A stretch of DNA of 64,000 nucleotides from Burkholderiales bacterium (GTDB taxonomy: Bacteria; Pseudomonadota; Gammaproteobacteria; Burkholderiales; SG8-39). Numbering within the stretch: position 1 is the first letter of the stretch; each line of letters starts with the position of its first letter. The notes under the pieces are model-generated. The model was not told the DNA's origin, ran no database searches, and saw nothing but the letters and a program-made list of their open reading frames with translations. Where the stretch lies: contig JADLAV010000072.1 of NCBI GenBank assembly GCA_020848075.1, forward strand, positions 44,062 to 108,061, read 5' to 3'. A program made the position numbers and the translations under genes. Below, in pieces: positions 44,720 through 54,699 of this stretch.

Positions 44720-46270
44720 TCAGGGCGTCATCTGCAGCTGCGGATTGACTCGCTCGACCTCGCTCGTCAGCTTGTTGAGCGCATTCACGTACGCCTTCGC
44801 CGAGGCGACGACGATGTCGGTGTCCGCCCCGACGCCGTTGACGATCCGTCCGCCGCGCGCGAGACGCACGGCCACCTCGCCTTGGGACTCGGTGCCCTGG
44901 GTCACCGCGTTCACCGAGTAGAGCAGCAACTCGGCCTCGCTGCCCGCGATGCACTCGATCGCCTTGAAGACGGCGTCCACCGGTCCGTCCCCGCGCGCAT
45001 CGGCCTTGCGCTCCGCCGCGCCCTCCGCCAGCACCACCGTCGCACGCGGTTGCTCCCCCATTCCGCTCGCCTGGCTCATGTGCACCAGGCGCCAGCGCTC
45101 GGTCGCGCCGCTTGCCGCCTCGTCGGTCACCAGTGCGTTCAGATCCTCGTCGAAGATCTCGGCCTTCTTGTCCGCCAGGTCCTTGAACTTCTGGAAGGCG
45201 ACGTTCAGTGCCTCTTCGGATTCCAGCTCGATGCCGATCTCCTTCAGGCGCTGCTTGAAGGCGTTGCGCCCCGAGAGCTTGCCGAGCACGATCTTGTTCG
45301 TCGACCAGCCGACGTCCTCGGCCCGCATGATCTCGTAGGTCTGCCGCGATTTCAGCACGCCGTCCTGGTGGATCCCGGATGCGTGCGCGAAGGCGTTCGC
45401 ACCGACGATCGCCTTGTTCGGCTGGACGACGAACCCCGTGATCTGCGACACGAGGCGGGAGGCCGGGACGATCTGCGTGGTATCCACCCTGGTCTCGAGC
45501 CCGAAGAAGTCACGCCGCGTCTTTACCGCCATCACCACCTCTTCGAGCGAGGTGTTTCCCGCGCGCTCGCCGAGCCCGTTGACCGTGCACTCGACCTGCC
45601 GCGCGCCCCCGATCACCACGCCGGCGAGCGAGTTCGCCACGGCCATCCCGAGATCGTTGTGGCAGTGCACCGACCAGACCGCTTTGCCCGAGTTCGGAAC
45701 CCGCTCGCGCAGCGTTCGGATGAACTCGCCGAACTGCTGCGGCACCGCGTAGCCGACGGTGTCGGCGATGTTGATGGTGCGTGCCCCTTCCTTGATCACC
45801 GCCTCCAGCACCCGGCACAGGAAATCCGCCTCGGAGCGGCTGCCATCCTCGGGGGAGAACTCGACGTCGTCGCACTGGTTGCGGGCGAAGCGCACCGCGA
45901 GGCGAGCCTGCTCGAGCACCTGCTCCGGCGTCATGCGCAGCTTCTTCTCCATGTGCAGCGCGCTGGTGGCGATGAAGGTGTGCACGCGCCACGCCCTGGT
46001 GCCCTTCAGGGCCTCGACCGCGCGCGAGATATCGCGGTCGTTCGCGCGGCATAGTCCCGCCACGACCGAGTCCTTGATCGTGCTCGCGATCGCCCGCACC
46101 GCGTCGAAGTCGCCGTTGGACGCCGCCGGAAACCCCGCCTCGATCACGTCGACGCGCAGACGCTCCAGCTGCTTCGCGATGCGGAGCTTCTCCTCGCGGG
46201 TCATCGATGCGCCCGGGCTCTGCTCGCCATCGCGCAGCGTCGTGTCGAAAATGATGAGTCGTTCCGTCAT
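44720..46270 (-). CDS. leuA: 2-isopropylmalate synthase
   Basis: Commits 2-ketoisovalerate and acetyl-CoA to leucine synthesis. The 516-residue protein starts [20 protein letters not shown] (metal and substrate site), has the HCHNDLG motif in [18 protein letters not shown], and the [14 protein letters not shown] loop. The C-terminal LeuA allosteric domain for leucine feedback is present. A leucine-rich leader peptide and a promoter lie upstream, arguing for attenuation control. Confidence 0.97.
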   Translation of the reverse strand: MTERLIIFDTTLRDGEQSPGASMTREEKLRIAKQLERLRVDVIEAGFPAASNGDFDAVRAIASTIKDSVVAGLCRANDRDISRAVEALKGTRAWRVHTFIATSALHMEKKLRMTPEQVLEQARLAVRFARNQCDDVEFSPEDGSRSEADFLCRVLEAVIKEGARTINIADTVGYAVPQQFGEFIRTLRERVPNSGKAVWSVHCHNDLGMAVANSLAGVVIGGARQVECTVNGLGERAGNTSLEEVVMAVKTRRDFFGLETRVDTTQIVPASRLVSQITGFVVQPNKAIVGANAFAHASGIHQDGVLKSRQTYEIMRAEDVGWSTNKIVLGKLSGRNAFKQRLKEIGIELESEEALNVAFQKFKDLADKKAEIFDEDLNALVTDEAASGATERWRLVHMSQASGMGEQPRATVVLAEGAAERKADARGDGPVDAVFKAIECIAGSEAELLLYSVNAVTQGTESQGEVAVRLARGGRIVNGVGADTDIVVASAKAYVNALNKLTSEVERVNPQLQMTP

Positions 46271-46361
46271 GGCGGTCTCCGATCACAGGGTCGGCATGGT
46301 CTTCTCCCGAGCCTCCTCGCGGGACGCTCGGCGGGATACTGCTCGAATTGGGGATGGGGGA

Positions 46362-46451
46362 TTAGCTGCGCGCGGGGCGCAGCAGCAGAAGCAGCCCGGC
46401 GAGGAGCCGGGTGCTGGAAGGAAGCGACGACGCATTCACATTGCGGGTCAT
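46362..46451 (-). CDS. leuL: leuA leader peptide
   Basis: A 29-codon frame starting MTRNVNASSLPS and continuing with RLLAGLLLLLRPARS before TAA. It has eight Leu, five of them consecutive (CTG CTT CTG CTG CTG). It lies 91 bp before leuA. Nearby inverted repeats CCCGGC/GCCGGG (within the peptide codons) and CCGAGC/GCTCGG (after its stop) could form the alternative structures of a transcription attenuator. Leucine-codon-rich leaders before leuA are a known control device. Confidence 0.72.
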   Translation of the reverse strand: MTRNVNASSLPSSTRLLAGLLLLLRPARS

Positions 46452-46458
46452 GGCTCGC

Positions 46459-46487
46459 ACTATAGCGGCATTCGGCGGTCCGCGCAA
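46459..46487 (-). promoter_or_regulatory. Promoter of leuA leader
   Basis: TTGCGC, 17 bp, TATAGT on the minus strand. The -10 box ends 7 nt before the leader ATG, so transcription should start at or next to the A of that ATG, making the leader mRNA leaderless. Confidence 0.65.
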
Positions 46488-46494
46488 GAACCGG

Positions 46495-47253
46495 TCACCT
46501 GCCCGGCCGGCGGCGCAAGCGCCACGCCCAGACAACGTAACCCGACAGCCCGTACACCACGAACAGGCCGAACAGCACGAGGGGCGGCTTGACCGAGATC
46601 ATGACGATCGCCAGCACGACCAGCAGCATGGCCCAGAACGGCACCGCCCTGCGCAGGTTGATGTCCTTGAAGCTGTAGAAGGGAGCGTTCGTCACCATCG
46701 TCACGCCGGCATAGAAGGTCAGCGCTGCCGCCAGCCATCGTATCGTGTCGACCCGCGCGATCTCGAAATCGTCGCTCACCCAGATGAACCCGACGACGAG
46801 CGCGGCGGCGGCCGGGCTCGGCAGCCCCTGGAAGAAGCGCTTGTCGACGACGCCGATGTAGATGTTGAACCGCGCCAGCCGGAGCGCGGCGCCGACGCAA
46901 TACACGAACGCGACGATCCACCCCACGCGTCCCAGACCGTTCAACGCCCATTCGTACATAATGAGCGCGGGCGCGGCGCCGAACGAGACCATGTCGGCCA
47001 GGCTGTCGTACTCGGCGCCGAACTCGCTCTGCGTCCGGGTCATGCGGGCAATCCGCCCATCCAGCCCGTCCAGCACCATCGCGACGAAGACTCCGATCGC
47101 CGCGATGTCGAAGCGCGCGTTCATCGCGTGCACGATCGCGTAGAACCCGGCGAACAGCGCGCCGGTCGTGAAGAGGTTGGGAAGGAGATAGATGCCGCGC
47201 CGGCGGAGCGCCCCCCGCAGGAAACCCTTGCCGCCACGGCGCAGCTCCGCCAT
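46495..47253 (-). CDS. pssA: CDP-diacylglycerol-serine O-phosphatidyltransferase
   Basis: Integral membrane enzyme making phosphatidylserine, 252 residues. The CDP-alcohol phosphotransferase signature D-G-x2-A-R-x8-G-x3-D-x3-D is present as DGRIARMTRTQSEFGAEYDS-LAD. Several transmembrane helices follow. It is downstream of psd, so both steps to phosphatidylethanolamine are encoded together. Confidence 0.94.
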   Translation of the reverse strand: MAELRRGGKGFLRGALRRRGIYLLPNLFTTGALFAGFYAIVHAMNARFDIAAIGVFVAMVLDGLDGRIARMTRTQSEFGAEYDSLADMVSFGAAPALIMYEWALNGLGRVGWIVAFVYCVGAALRLARFNIYIGVVDKRFFQGLPSPAAAALVVGFIWVSDDFEIARVDTIRWLAAALTFYAGVTMVTNAPFYSFKDINLRRAVPFWAMLLVVLAIVMISVKPPLVLFGLFVVYGLSGYVVWAWRLRRRPGR

Positions 47254-47333
47254 CTAGCGGACCGCCGAGAAGCGCGTGCGACAGCGGCTTCGGTCGTCGA
47301 AACGAGCGCGCATCGCAAAACCCGGTCGTACGA

Positions 47334-47397
47334 ACAAGGGGACAATCCCCTTGTATATCCCCTGATCGGAACAAGGGGCAAGCCCCTTGTGTATCCC
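47334..47397. repeat. Tandem REP-like hairpins
   Basis: Two copies, 37 bp apart, of a unit containing ACAAGGGG-N4/5-CCCCTTGT followed by RTATCCCC. Each forms a perfect 8-bp stem (47334-47354 and 47371-47390). They lie between psd and pssA and may stabilise or attenuate the transcript. Confidence 0.8.
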
Positions 47398-47431
47398 CCC
47401 CACTGCGCAGAACGAGTTCTTCGACACGTCG

Positions 47432-48069
47432 CTAGAGCTCCGCCACGACGGTGGCGCCGCAATACACCTTCTGCCCGAGCTCCACCTTCAGCGTCGCGCC
47501 GAGCGGCAGATACACGTCCACGCGCGAGCCAAACCGGATGAACCCGAACCGCTGCCCGCGCGCGAGCCGGTCGCCAGCCTTCGCGTCGCAGAGGATCCGC
47601 CGCGCCACCAGCCCCGCGATCTGCACGCACGTGACGTCGGCGCCGCCCGGCGTCCGCAGCCAGAGCGCATTTCGCTCGTTCTCGCGCGAGGCCTTGTCGA
47701 GCGCGGCGTTCAGGAACGCGCCCGCGGAGTACCAGCGGTCCTTCACTTCGCCGTCCACCGGCGAACGGTTCGCGTGAACGTTGAAGACGTTCATGAAGAC
47801 GCTCACCTTGCGCGCATCGCGCTTGAGGTAGGGGTCCTCGGTCCGCTCCACCGCGACGATGCGGCCGTCGGCGGGCGACACGACCGTCCGCTCGGTGCCC
47901 GGAATCTCGCGCGGCGGATCGCGAAAGAACTGCAGCACGAAGACCACCGCGATCCAGAACGGGATCGACCACCACCAGCCGGCGAACCAGCCGATCGCGA
48001 GCGCCGCGGCAACGCTGACCGCGACGTGCGGCCAGCCCTCGCGGGCAATGATCGGGTAGGGGTAGGTCA

Positions 48070-48070
<1 letters not shown>
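47432..48070 (-). CDS. psd: Phosphatidylserine decarboxylase, short type
   Basis: Converts phosphatidylserine to phosphatidylethanolamine. The 212-residue proenzyme has one or two N-terminal membrane segments ([19 protein letters not shown]), the catalytic [11 protein letters not shown] region and the cleavage site in [16 protein letters not shown], where the Ser of GS becomes the pyruvoyl group. GTG start next to the ilvC stop. Confidence 0.93.
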
Positions 48071-49170
<1,100 letters not shown>

Positions 49171-49197
49171 TTACGCTTCGCCCTCCATCGCATTCTG

Positions 49198-49689
49198 CTA
49201 GACCTTGAGCACGCGCTCCCCGCGCGCGATGCCCGACGCCCCGGTGCGCACCGTCTCGAGGATCGCGGCGCGGTCCAGCGCCTCGATGAACGCGTCGAGC
49301 TTGTCGCCGCTGCCGGTCAGCTCGATCGTGTAGGTCGACTCGGTGACGTCGATGATGCGGCCGCGAAAGATATCGGCCATTCGCTTCATCTCCTCGCGGT
49401 CCTTGCCGGTGGCCCGCACCTTGATGAGCATCAGCTCGCGCTCGATGTGCGGCGCCTCGGACAGGTCCACGACCTTGACCACGTCGACGAGCTTGTTCAG
49501 CTGCTTCGTGATCTGCTCGATCACGTCGTCCGAGCCGGTCGTGACGATCGTCATGCGCGAGAGCGACGCGTCCTCGGTCGGCGCCACGGTGAGCGACTCG
49601 ATGTTGTAGCCGCGCGCGGAGAAAAGTCCCGAGACGCGCGACAGCGCCCCGGACTCGTTCTCCAGCAGGATGGAAACGATGTGACGCAT
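49198..49689 (-). CDS. ilvN: Acetolactate synthase small subunit
   Basis: Regulatory subunit, 163 residues. The N-terminal ACT domain begins MRHIVSILLENESGALSRVS (valine-binding site) and continues GLFSARGYNIESLTVAPTED; the C-terminal domain is present and ends in a short tail. Known also as ilvH in this lineage. It follows ilvB by 22 bp and confers valine feedback inhibition. Confidence 0.95.
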   Translation of the reverse strand: MRHIVSILLENESGALSRVSGLFSARGYNIESLTVAPTEDASLSRMTIVTTGSDDVIEQITKQLNKLVDVVKVVDLSEAPHIERELMLIKVRATGKDREEMKRMADIFRGRIIDVTESTYTIELTGSGDKLDAFIEALDRAAILETVRTGASGIARGERVLKV

Positions 49690-49711
49690 ACGCTCTCGCC
49701 CGTCCGGCCGG

Positions 49712-51418
49712 TCAGAGCTCTTCGGCGAGGATCATCTCGCTCATGCCCTTGCCGCCGGGCACCATCGGGTAGACGTTCTCGGTCTGGTCGGTCAGGAAAT
49801 CGAGCAGCACGAGGTCGTCGGTCCGCTTGAACGCCTCGCGCAGCGCCGGCTCGACCTCGGCCGGCTTCTCGATCCGCATCCCGATGTGCCCGTAGGCCTC
49901 GGCGAGCTTCACGAAGTCCGGCAGCGCGTCCATGTAGGATTCCGAATAGCGGTTGCCGTGGAAGAACTGCTGCCACTGCCTCACCATGCCCATGTAGCGG
50001 TTGTTCAGGTTCACGATCTTGATGGGCAGCCGGTACTGCCTGCACGTGGAGAGCTCCTGCGTGCACATCATGAAGCTCGCCTCGCCGGTCACGCAGACGA
50101 CGGTTGCCCCGGGATTGGCGAGCTGCACGCCCATCGCGGCCGGCAGCCCGAAGCCCATCGTGCCGAGGCCGCCGGAGTTGATCCAGCGCCGCGGCTTGGC
50201 GAACTTGTAGAACTGCGCGGCCCACATCTGGTGCTGTCCGACATCGGAGGTCACGAACGCGTCGCCCTTGGTCACCTCGTAGAGCTTCTCGATCACGAAC
50301 TGCGGCTTGATGATCGGGCTCGCACGGTCGTAGCGCAGGCAGTCGCGGGCCTTCCACAGCTCGATCTGCGCCCACCAGCTCTTCAGCGCCTTCTGGTCGA
50401 TCCGGCTGACGAGCGGCTCGAGCTGGCGGATGAGCTCGTCCAGCACGTCGGCGACGTTCCCGACGATCGGCACGTCGACCTTGACGCGCTTGGAGATCGA
50501 CGAGGGGTCGATGTCGACGTGAATGATCTTCCGCGGCACCGAGCCGAAGTGAGCCGGGTTGCCGATCACGCGGTCGTCGAACCGCGCGCCGACGGCGAGC
50601 AGCACGTCGCAGTGCTGCATCGCCATGTTCGCCTCGTAGGTCCCGTGCATGCCGAGCATGCCGAGGAACTGCGCGTCGGTGCCCGGATACGCGCCGAGAC
50701 CCATCAAGGTGTTGGTCACCGGGAAGCCGACGAGCTTCGCCAGGCGGACGAGCCCCGCCGCCGCATCGGCAAGGACGACGCCGCCGCCGGCGTAGATCAT
50801 CGGCCGCTGCGCTTCCATGAGGAGTTGCGCGGCCTTCTTGACCTGACCCGGATGGCCCTTGGTCACCGGATTGTAGGAGCGCATCGGCACCACGTCGGGG
50901 TAGAGGAACTCGCACTTGGCGGTGGTCACGTCCTTCGGGATGTCCACCAGCACCGGCCCCGGGCGCCCGCTCCTCGCCAGAAAGAATGCCTTCTTGATCG
51001 TCGGCGCGAGGTCCTTCACGTCCTTGACCAGGAAGTTGTGCTTGACGCAGGGCCGCGTGATCCCCACCGCGTCGACCTCCTGAAAGGCGTCCTGGCCGAT
51101 CGCGGGTGTCGGGACCTGCCCGGTGAGCACGACCATCGGGATCGAGTCCATGTACGCAGTCGCGATGCCGGTGACTGCGTTGGTGACGCCCGGTCCGGAA
51201 GTCACGAGGCAGACGCCGGTCTTCTGGCTGCTGCGCGAATAGCCATCGGCCGCGTGCGCGGCGCCCTGCTCGTGGCGGACCAGGACGTGCTTGATCTTGT
51301 CCTGCTTGAACAACTCGTCGTAGATGAAGAGCACGGCCCCGCCCGGGTAGCCGAACACGTACTCCACGCCCTCGGCCTGCAGACACTTGACGACGATCTC
51401 TGCCCCGGTGATCTCCAT
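49712..51418 (-). CDS. ilvB: Acetolactate synthase large subunit
   Basis: Thiamine-diphosphate enzyme of 568 residues, forming acetolactate or acetohydroxybutyrate. The N-terminal PP/PYR domain has YVFGYPGGAVLFIYDEL with the catalytic Glu in RHEQGAAHAADGYSRSS; the C-terminal ThDP motif is VVCVTGEASFMMCTQEL with NLNNRYMGMVRQWQ. ATG 51418 is chosen because the preceding bases contain a promoter and a purine-rich RBS (GAGAGAG). Confidence 0.95.
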   Translation of the reverse strand: MEITGAEIVVKCLQAEGVEYVFGYPGGAVLFIYDELFKQDKIKHVLVRHEQGAAHAADGYSRSSQKTGVCLVTSGPGVTNAVTGIATAYMDSIPMVVLTGQVPTPAIGQDAFQEVDAVGITRPCVKHNFLVKDVKDLAPTIKKAFFLARSGRPGPVLVDIPKDVTTAKCEFLYPDVVPMRSYNPVTKGHPGQVKKAAQLLMEAQRPMIYAGGGVVLADAAAGLVRLAKLVGFPVTNTLMGLGAYPGTDAQFLGMLGMHGTYEANMAMQHCDVLLAVGARFDDRVIGNPAHFGSVPRKIIHVDIDPSSISKRVKVDVPIVGNVADVLDELIRQLEPLVSRIDQKALKSWWAQIELWKARDCLRYDRASPIIKPQFVIEKLYEVTKGDAFVTSDVGQHQMWAAQFYKFAKPRRWINSGGLGTMGFGLPAAMGVQLANPGATVVCVTGEASFMMCTQELSTCRQYRLPIKIVNLNNRYMGMVRQWQQFFHGNRYSESYMDALPDFVKLAEAYGHIGMRIEKPAEVEPALREAFKRTDDLVLLDFLTDQTENVYPMVPGGKGMSEMILAEEL

Positions 51419-51476
51419 GCCCAACTCTCTCTGCTCCGGCTTCGCGAAATGATTGAATATTTGACGAAAACTGTGG

Positions 51477-51505
51477 AGGTTACGATCTGCGCCGACTTTG
51501 GTCAA
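51477..51505 (-). promoter_or_regulatory. Promoter of ilvB-ilvN-ilvC
   Basis: TTGACC, 17 bp, TAACCT on the minus strand, about 59 bp before the ilvB ATG. No leucine/valine-rich leader frame was seen between it and ilvB. Confidence 0.68.
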
Positions 51506-51562
51506 GCGCGCGGCTGAGGGCATTCCCCATCCTCGCCCGCCCGGGCGCGCCAGTTTGATAAC

Positions 51563-52189
51563 ATGCCGCCCGCAATCGCGTGCCATCCGCGCGATCGAAC
51601 GAGCACAACTCGAGCCCCGCCCCTGGCCACTCGCACCGAGCTCTCCGCATTTCTCGCCGGCGTCGAGCGCCGCGCCTACAAGCAGGCGCTCTACGCCGTG
51701 CGGGACGACGCGGCCGCGCTCGATGTCGTCCAGGACGCGATGCTGCGGCTCGCCGAGAAATACGGGGCGCGGCCTCCGGACGAGCTGCCCCTCCTCTTCC
51801 AACGCATTCTGCAAAATGCGATCCGGGACTATTTTCGCCGGCAGAAAGTACGCTCGACGTGGACGACGCTATTCTCCGCGCTCATCCCCGGATACGGCGA
51901 GGACGACACCGATCCGCTCGACACGCTGGCCGCCGAGCCGGGATCGCGCGCGGCGGAGGGCCCCTCCGAGGCGATGGAAAGATCTCAAGTACTTGATTTT
52001 ATTGAACAGGAAGTATCGCGACTGCCCGCCCGTCAACGCGAGGCGTTCATTTTGCGTTACTGGGAGGAGCTTGACGTCGCCGAGACCGCCCTGGTCATGG
52101 GATGCTCGGAGGGCAGCGTGAAGACGCACTGTTCGCGGGCGACGCACACGCTCGCGGCCGCCCTCAAGGCACGTGGCATCGAGCTATGA
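51563..52189 (+). CDS. ECF-type RNA polymerase sigma factor
   Basis: A 208-residue sigma-70 family protein. Region 2 reads ALYAVRDDAAALDVVQDAML and LPLLFQRILQNAIRDYFRRQ; region 4 reads VSRLPARQREAFILRYWEEL with HTH DVAETALVMGCSEGSVKTHC. Between them a 35-residue acidic linker. It heads a conserved betaproteobacterial block (sigma, DUF3619, DUF3106, RDD) beside the ilv genes. The regulon is unknown; no anti-sigma factor with a recognisable zinc site is present, though the DUF3619 membrane protein may serve. The start could be further inside. Confidence 0.85.
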   Translation: MPPAIACHPRDRTSTTRAPPLATRTELSAFLAGVERRAYKQALYAVRDDAAALDVVQDAMLRLAEKYGARPPDELPLLFQRILQNAIRDYFRRQKVRSTWTTLFSALIPGYGEDDTDPLDTLAAEPGSRAAEGPSEAMERSQVLDFIEQEVSRLPARQREAFILRYWEELDVAETALVMGCSEGSVKTHCSRATHTLAAALKARGIEL

Positions 52190-52575
52190 ACGAACCGATC
52201 ATCGGCCGGAAGATCAAGCACGCCCTTGACGAGAGGTTGAGCCTGCCTGCGGAGACGCGGGCGCGGCTCGCGGCTGCTCGTGCACACGCGCTCGAGCGGC
52301 AACAGGTGCGCGAATCCCTGCCGGCGCTCGCGTTCGCCGGCCGCGTCGGCATGCGGTTGAGCGACCCGACGCAATGGTTCAGGCACGTGATTCTCCCGGT
52401 CGCGCTGCTCGTCGCCGCGATCATCGGCATGGAGCAATGGCAGGAGCGCCAGCGCGGTGCGCAAGCCACCGCCGAGATCGTGGAGGTCGATAGCGGCCTG
52501 CTGAAGAGCGATCTGCCGATCGACGCCTATCTCGACCGCGATTTCCTCGCATGGCTAAAGCGCTCTTCGGACTAG
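52186..52575 (+). CDS. DUF3619 membrane protein, candidate anti-sigma factor
   Basis: A 129-residue single-pass protein: cytoplasmic helical N-terminus (RKIKHALDERLSLPAETRAR), one membrane helix (FRHVILPVALLVAAIIGME), and a short periplasmic end with SDLPIDAYLDRDFLAWLK. Gene position directly after the sigma factor (ATGA overlap) and this topology are those of anti-sigma factors, but no such activity is known for the family. Confidence 0.8.
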   Translation: MNEPIIGRKIKHALDERLSLPAETRARLAAARAHALERQQVRESLPALAFAGRVGMRLSDPTQWFRHVILPVALLVAAIIGMEQWQERQRGAQATAEIVEVDSGLLKSDLPIDAYLDRDFLAWLKRSSD

Positions 52576-53075
52576 CGCTGGGGCTGTCCCTCTACGTCCC
52601 CGCGCTGGTTCTTCCCGGCCTCCCGCTGTTCGCATTTGTCCCCGCGGCCCACGCGGCGTCGAGCAAGAGCGGTCCGGCCTGGGACCAGCTGACATCTCAG
52701 CAGCGCCAGATTCTCGCGCCGATCCAGAGCGAGTGGGCGAGCCTGGATGCCGCCCACAAGCGCAAGTGGCTTGGCATCGCCAAGCGATACCCGGCGATGA
52801 CGGAAAAGGAACAGGCGCGCCTGCAGGAGCGCATGCGCGAATGGGTGAACCTGACGCCCGACGAGCGTCGGGCAGCCCGCGCCCAGTACCGCGAGTTCGA
52901 GCAGATGTCGCCGAAGGAGCGGCGCGCCGTGCGCAAGCAGTGGGACGCGTACCAGCGCGAGCGCCAGGACGAAGCGCGCAAGGCCGAAGAGGCGCGTCAA
53001 GCGGCCGCGGCGGCACAGCCTGCGCCCGAGCCCCTCGGCGCGCCACCCACGGCCGCCGGCTTGCGCGCCCAGTAG
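52551..53075 (+). CDS. DUF3106 secreted protein
   Basis: A 174-residue exported protein. The signal peptide is LFGLALGLSLYVPALVLPGL...AHA; the mature domain is Trp/Arg-rich helical repeats (WDQLTSQQRQILAPIQSEWA, KRKWLGIAKRYPAMTEKEQA, WVNLTPDERRAARAQYREFE), the hallmark of DUF3106, with a charged Ala/Pro tail. It overlaps the previous gene by 25 bp. Confidence 0.85.
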   Translation: MAKALFGLALGLSLYVPALVLPGLPLFAFVPAAHAASSKSGPAWDQLTSQQRQILAPIQSEWASLDAAHKRKWLGIAKRYPAMTEKEQARLQERMREWVNLTPDERRAARAQYREFEQMSPKERRAVRKQWDAYQRERQDEARKAEEARQAAAAAQPAPEPLGAPPTAAGLRAQ

Positions 53076-53093
53076 CCCCGAAGGGCTGTGCGC

Positions 53094-53666
53094 ATGGCGG
53101 CACCGGTCCTTCCTGCTCCACCGCCCCGCTCGCAGGCCCCTTCGTCCCCGCCCGCGCCGGGTGCATTGGTCCCGGCGAGCTTCTGGCGGCGCACCGCCGC
53201 GATGATCTACGAGGCGGTGATCGTCGCCGCTCTCCTCTTCATCGCCAGCCTCCTCTTCCACGGCGCGACCACGGGACGCCTGGTCGGCGCACCGCGGCTC
53301 GCTTTCCAGATCTATCTCGCCACCGTGCTCGGGCTCTACTTCGTATGGTTCTGGCACCGCGGACAGACGCTCCCGATGCGGACATGGCGAGTCCGACTCG
53401 TCGCGCGCGATGGCGGCCCGGTGACGCCGCTGCGCGCGCTTGCGCGGTACCTGGTCGCGGCAATGGCGATCGGATCGAGCTTCGCGGCCGGGTTGTACCT
53501 GCGCGAGCACCCGGATGCCGCCATCGCATGGGCGGTGCTCGTGCCGGGCCCGCTCAGCCTCGCGTGGGCCCTCGCCGACCGCGACCGGCAGACGCTCTAC
53601 GACAGGATCGTTGGCACGCGGCTGGTTATCGCCGCTCCACCCACCACATCATCGCCGCCGCCGTGA
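53094..53666 (+). CDS. RDD family membrane protein
   Basis: A 190-residue inner-membrane protein. The RDD signature is the Arg of PASFWRRTAAMIYEAVIVAA and the two Asp positions in LADRDRQTLYDRIVGTRLV. Three hydrophobic segments. Function unknown; some relatives affect ion transport. The 3' end overlaps the converging lptG gene by 41 bp. Confidence 0.87.
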   Translation: MAAPVLPAPPPRSQAPSSPPAPGALVPASFWRRTAAMIYEAVIVAALLFIASLLFHGATTGRLVGAPRLAFQIYLATVLGLYFVWFWHRGQTLPMRTWRVRLVARDGGPVTPLRALARYLVAAMAIGSSFAAGLYLREHPDAAIAWAVLVPGPLSLAWALADRDRQTLYDRIVGTRLVIAAPPTTSSPPP

Positions 53667-54699
53667 TCAGGAACAGGATGCTCGGCGCGGCCGCGCTGAC
53701 GAATGGCGTCCACGTCTGCAGGACACCGAGCGTGGTGCCGAGGTTGTTCAAGAAGTGGAACAGGATGCCCAGCACGATGCCGGCAAACAGCTTCAGGCCC
53801 AACCCGCTCGTGCGGATCTGCACGTACGCAAACGGCAGCGCGAGCGCCATCATCACCAGCGTGGCGAACGGATAGATCACCTTCTGCCAGAGCGCAATCT
53901 CCTGGCGCTCGGTGCGCTGGTGGTTCTGCGACAGCAGGCGGATGTACTGGTAGAGATTCCACGCGGACATCTTCTCCGGGCGGACGAGCAGTGCGCCGAG
54001 GATGTCCGGCGTGAGCACCGAGCGCCAGTCCGTGTCGGCCGCCTTCCTGACCACGGCGCGATCGCCTTCGAACTCGGTGCGGGTGACGTCCGAGAGGCGC
54101 CAGACATTGCTGCCTTCGTAGGTCCCCCGCGCCGCCTCGCTGAGCGAGACGAGCCGCAGATTGCCGTCGAAATCGTAGATCCGCACGCCCCGCAGCGAGC
54201 TGTCGGGCAGGACTTCGCGAACGTTCACGAACTGCCCGTCCGATCTCAGCCACACGCCCGTGCGCAAGCCGGACGACATGGCGGATCCGAGGCGATCCAT
54301 GCGAAGCTCTTTGGCGGCGCGCTCGGCGGCCGGCGCGGCGAACTCACCGACGATGATCGTCAGGATCACGAACGCGGACCCGACGCGCGCCAGCATGCGC
54401 ACCGCGTCGAGCGGCGCGAGCCCCGACACCCGCATCACCGTGTATTCCGAATTGGCGGCGAGCGTGGACAACGCCACCAGGGTGCCGACCAGCACTGCGA
54501 CCGGGAAGAGCTCGTAGACGTGGCCCGGTATCGAGAGCAGGACGAAAGCGAACGCGTGCCGCAGGCGGTATCCGCCGATGCCGAGCTCGCCCAGCTCGTT
54601 CACCATGTCGAAGAAGGCGAACAGCGCGAGAAAAGCGACCATCGTGAAGGCGCTCGCCTTGTAGATCTCGCGCGCGAAATAGCGCCGTATCGTGCTCAT
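53626..54699 (-). CDS. lptG: LPS export permease LptG
   Basis: A 357-residue inner-membrane subunit of the LptB2FG transporter, moving lipopolysaccharide to the outer membrane. Starts MSTIRRYFAREIYKASAFTM; has hydrophobic helices VLVGTLVALSTLAANSEYTV with MRVSGLAPLDAVRM (coupling helix to LptB) and a periplasmic beta-jellyroll (about residues 130-260). Three more helices at the C-terminus. Coupled to lptF by an ATGA overlap. Confidence 0.94.
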   Translation of the reverse strand: MSTIRRYFAREIYKASAFTMVAFLALFAFFDMVNELGELGIGGYRLRHAFAFVLLSIPGHVYELFPVAVLVGTLVALSTLAANSEYTVMRVSGLAPLDAVRMLARVGSAFVILTIIVGEFAAPAAERAAKELRMDRLGSAMSSGLRTGVWLRSDGQFVNVREVLPDSSLRGVRIYDFDGNLRLVSLSEAARGTYEGSNVWRLSDVTRTEFEGDRAVVRKAADTDWRSVLTPDILGALLVRPEKMSAWNLYQYIRLLSQNHQRTERQEIALWQKVIYPFATLVMMALALPFAYVQIRTSGLGLKLFAGIVLGILFHFLNNLGTTLGVLQTWTPFVSAAAPSILFLITAAAMMWWVERR

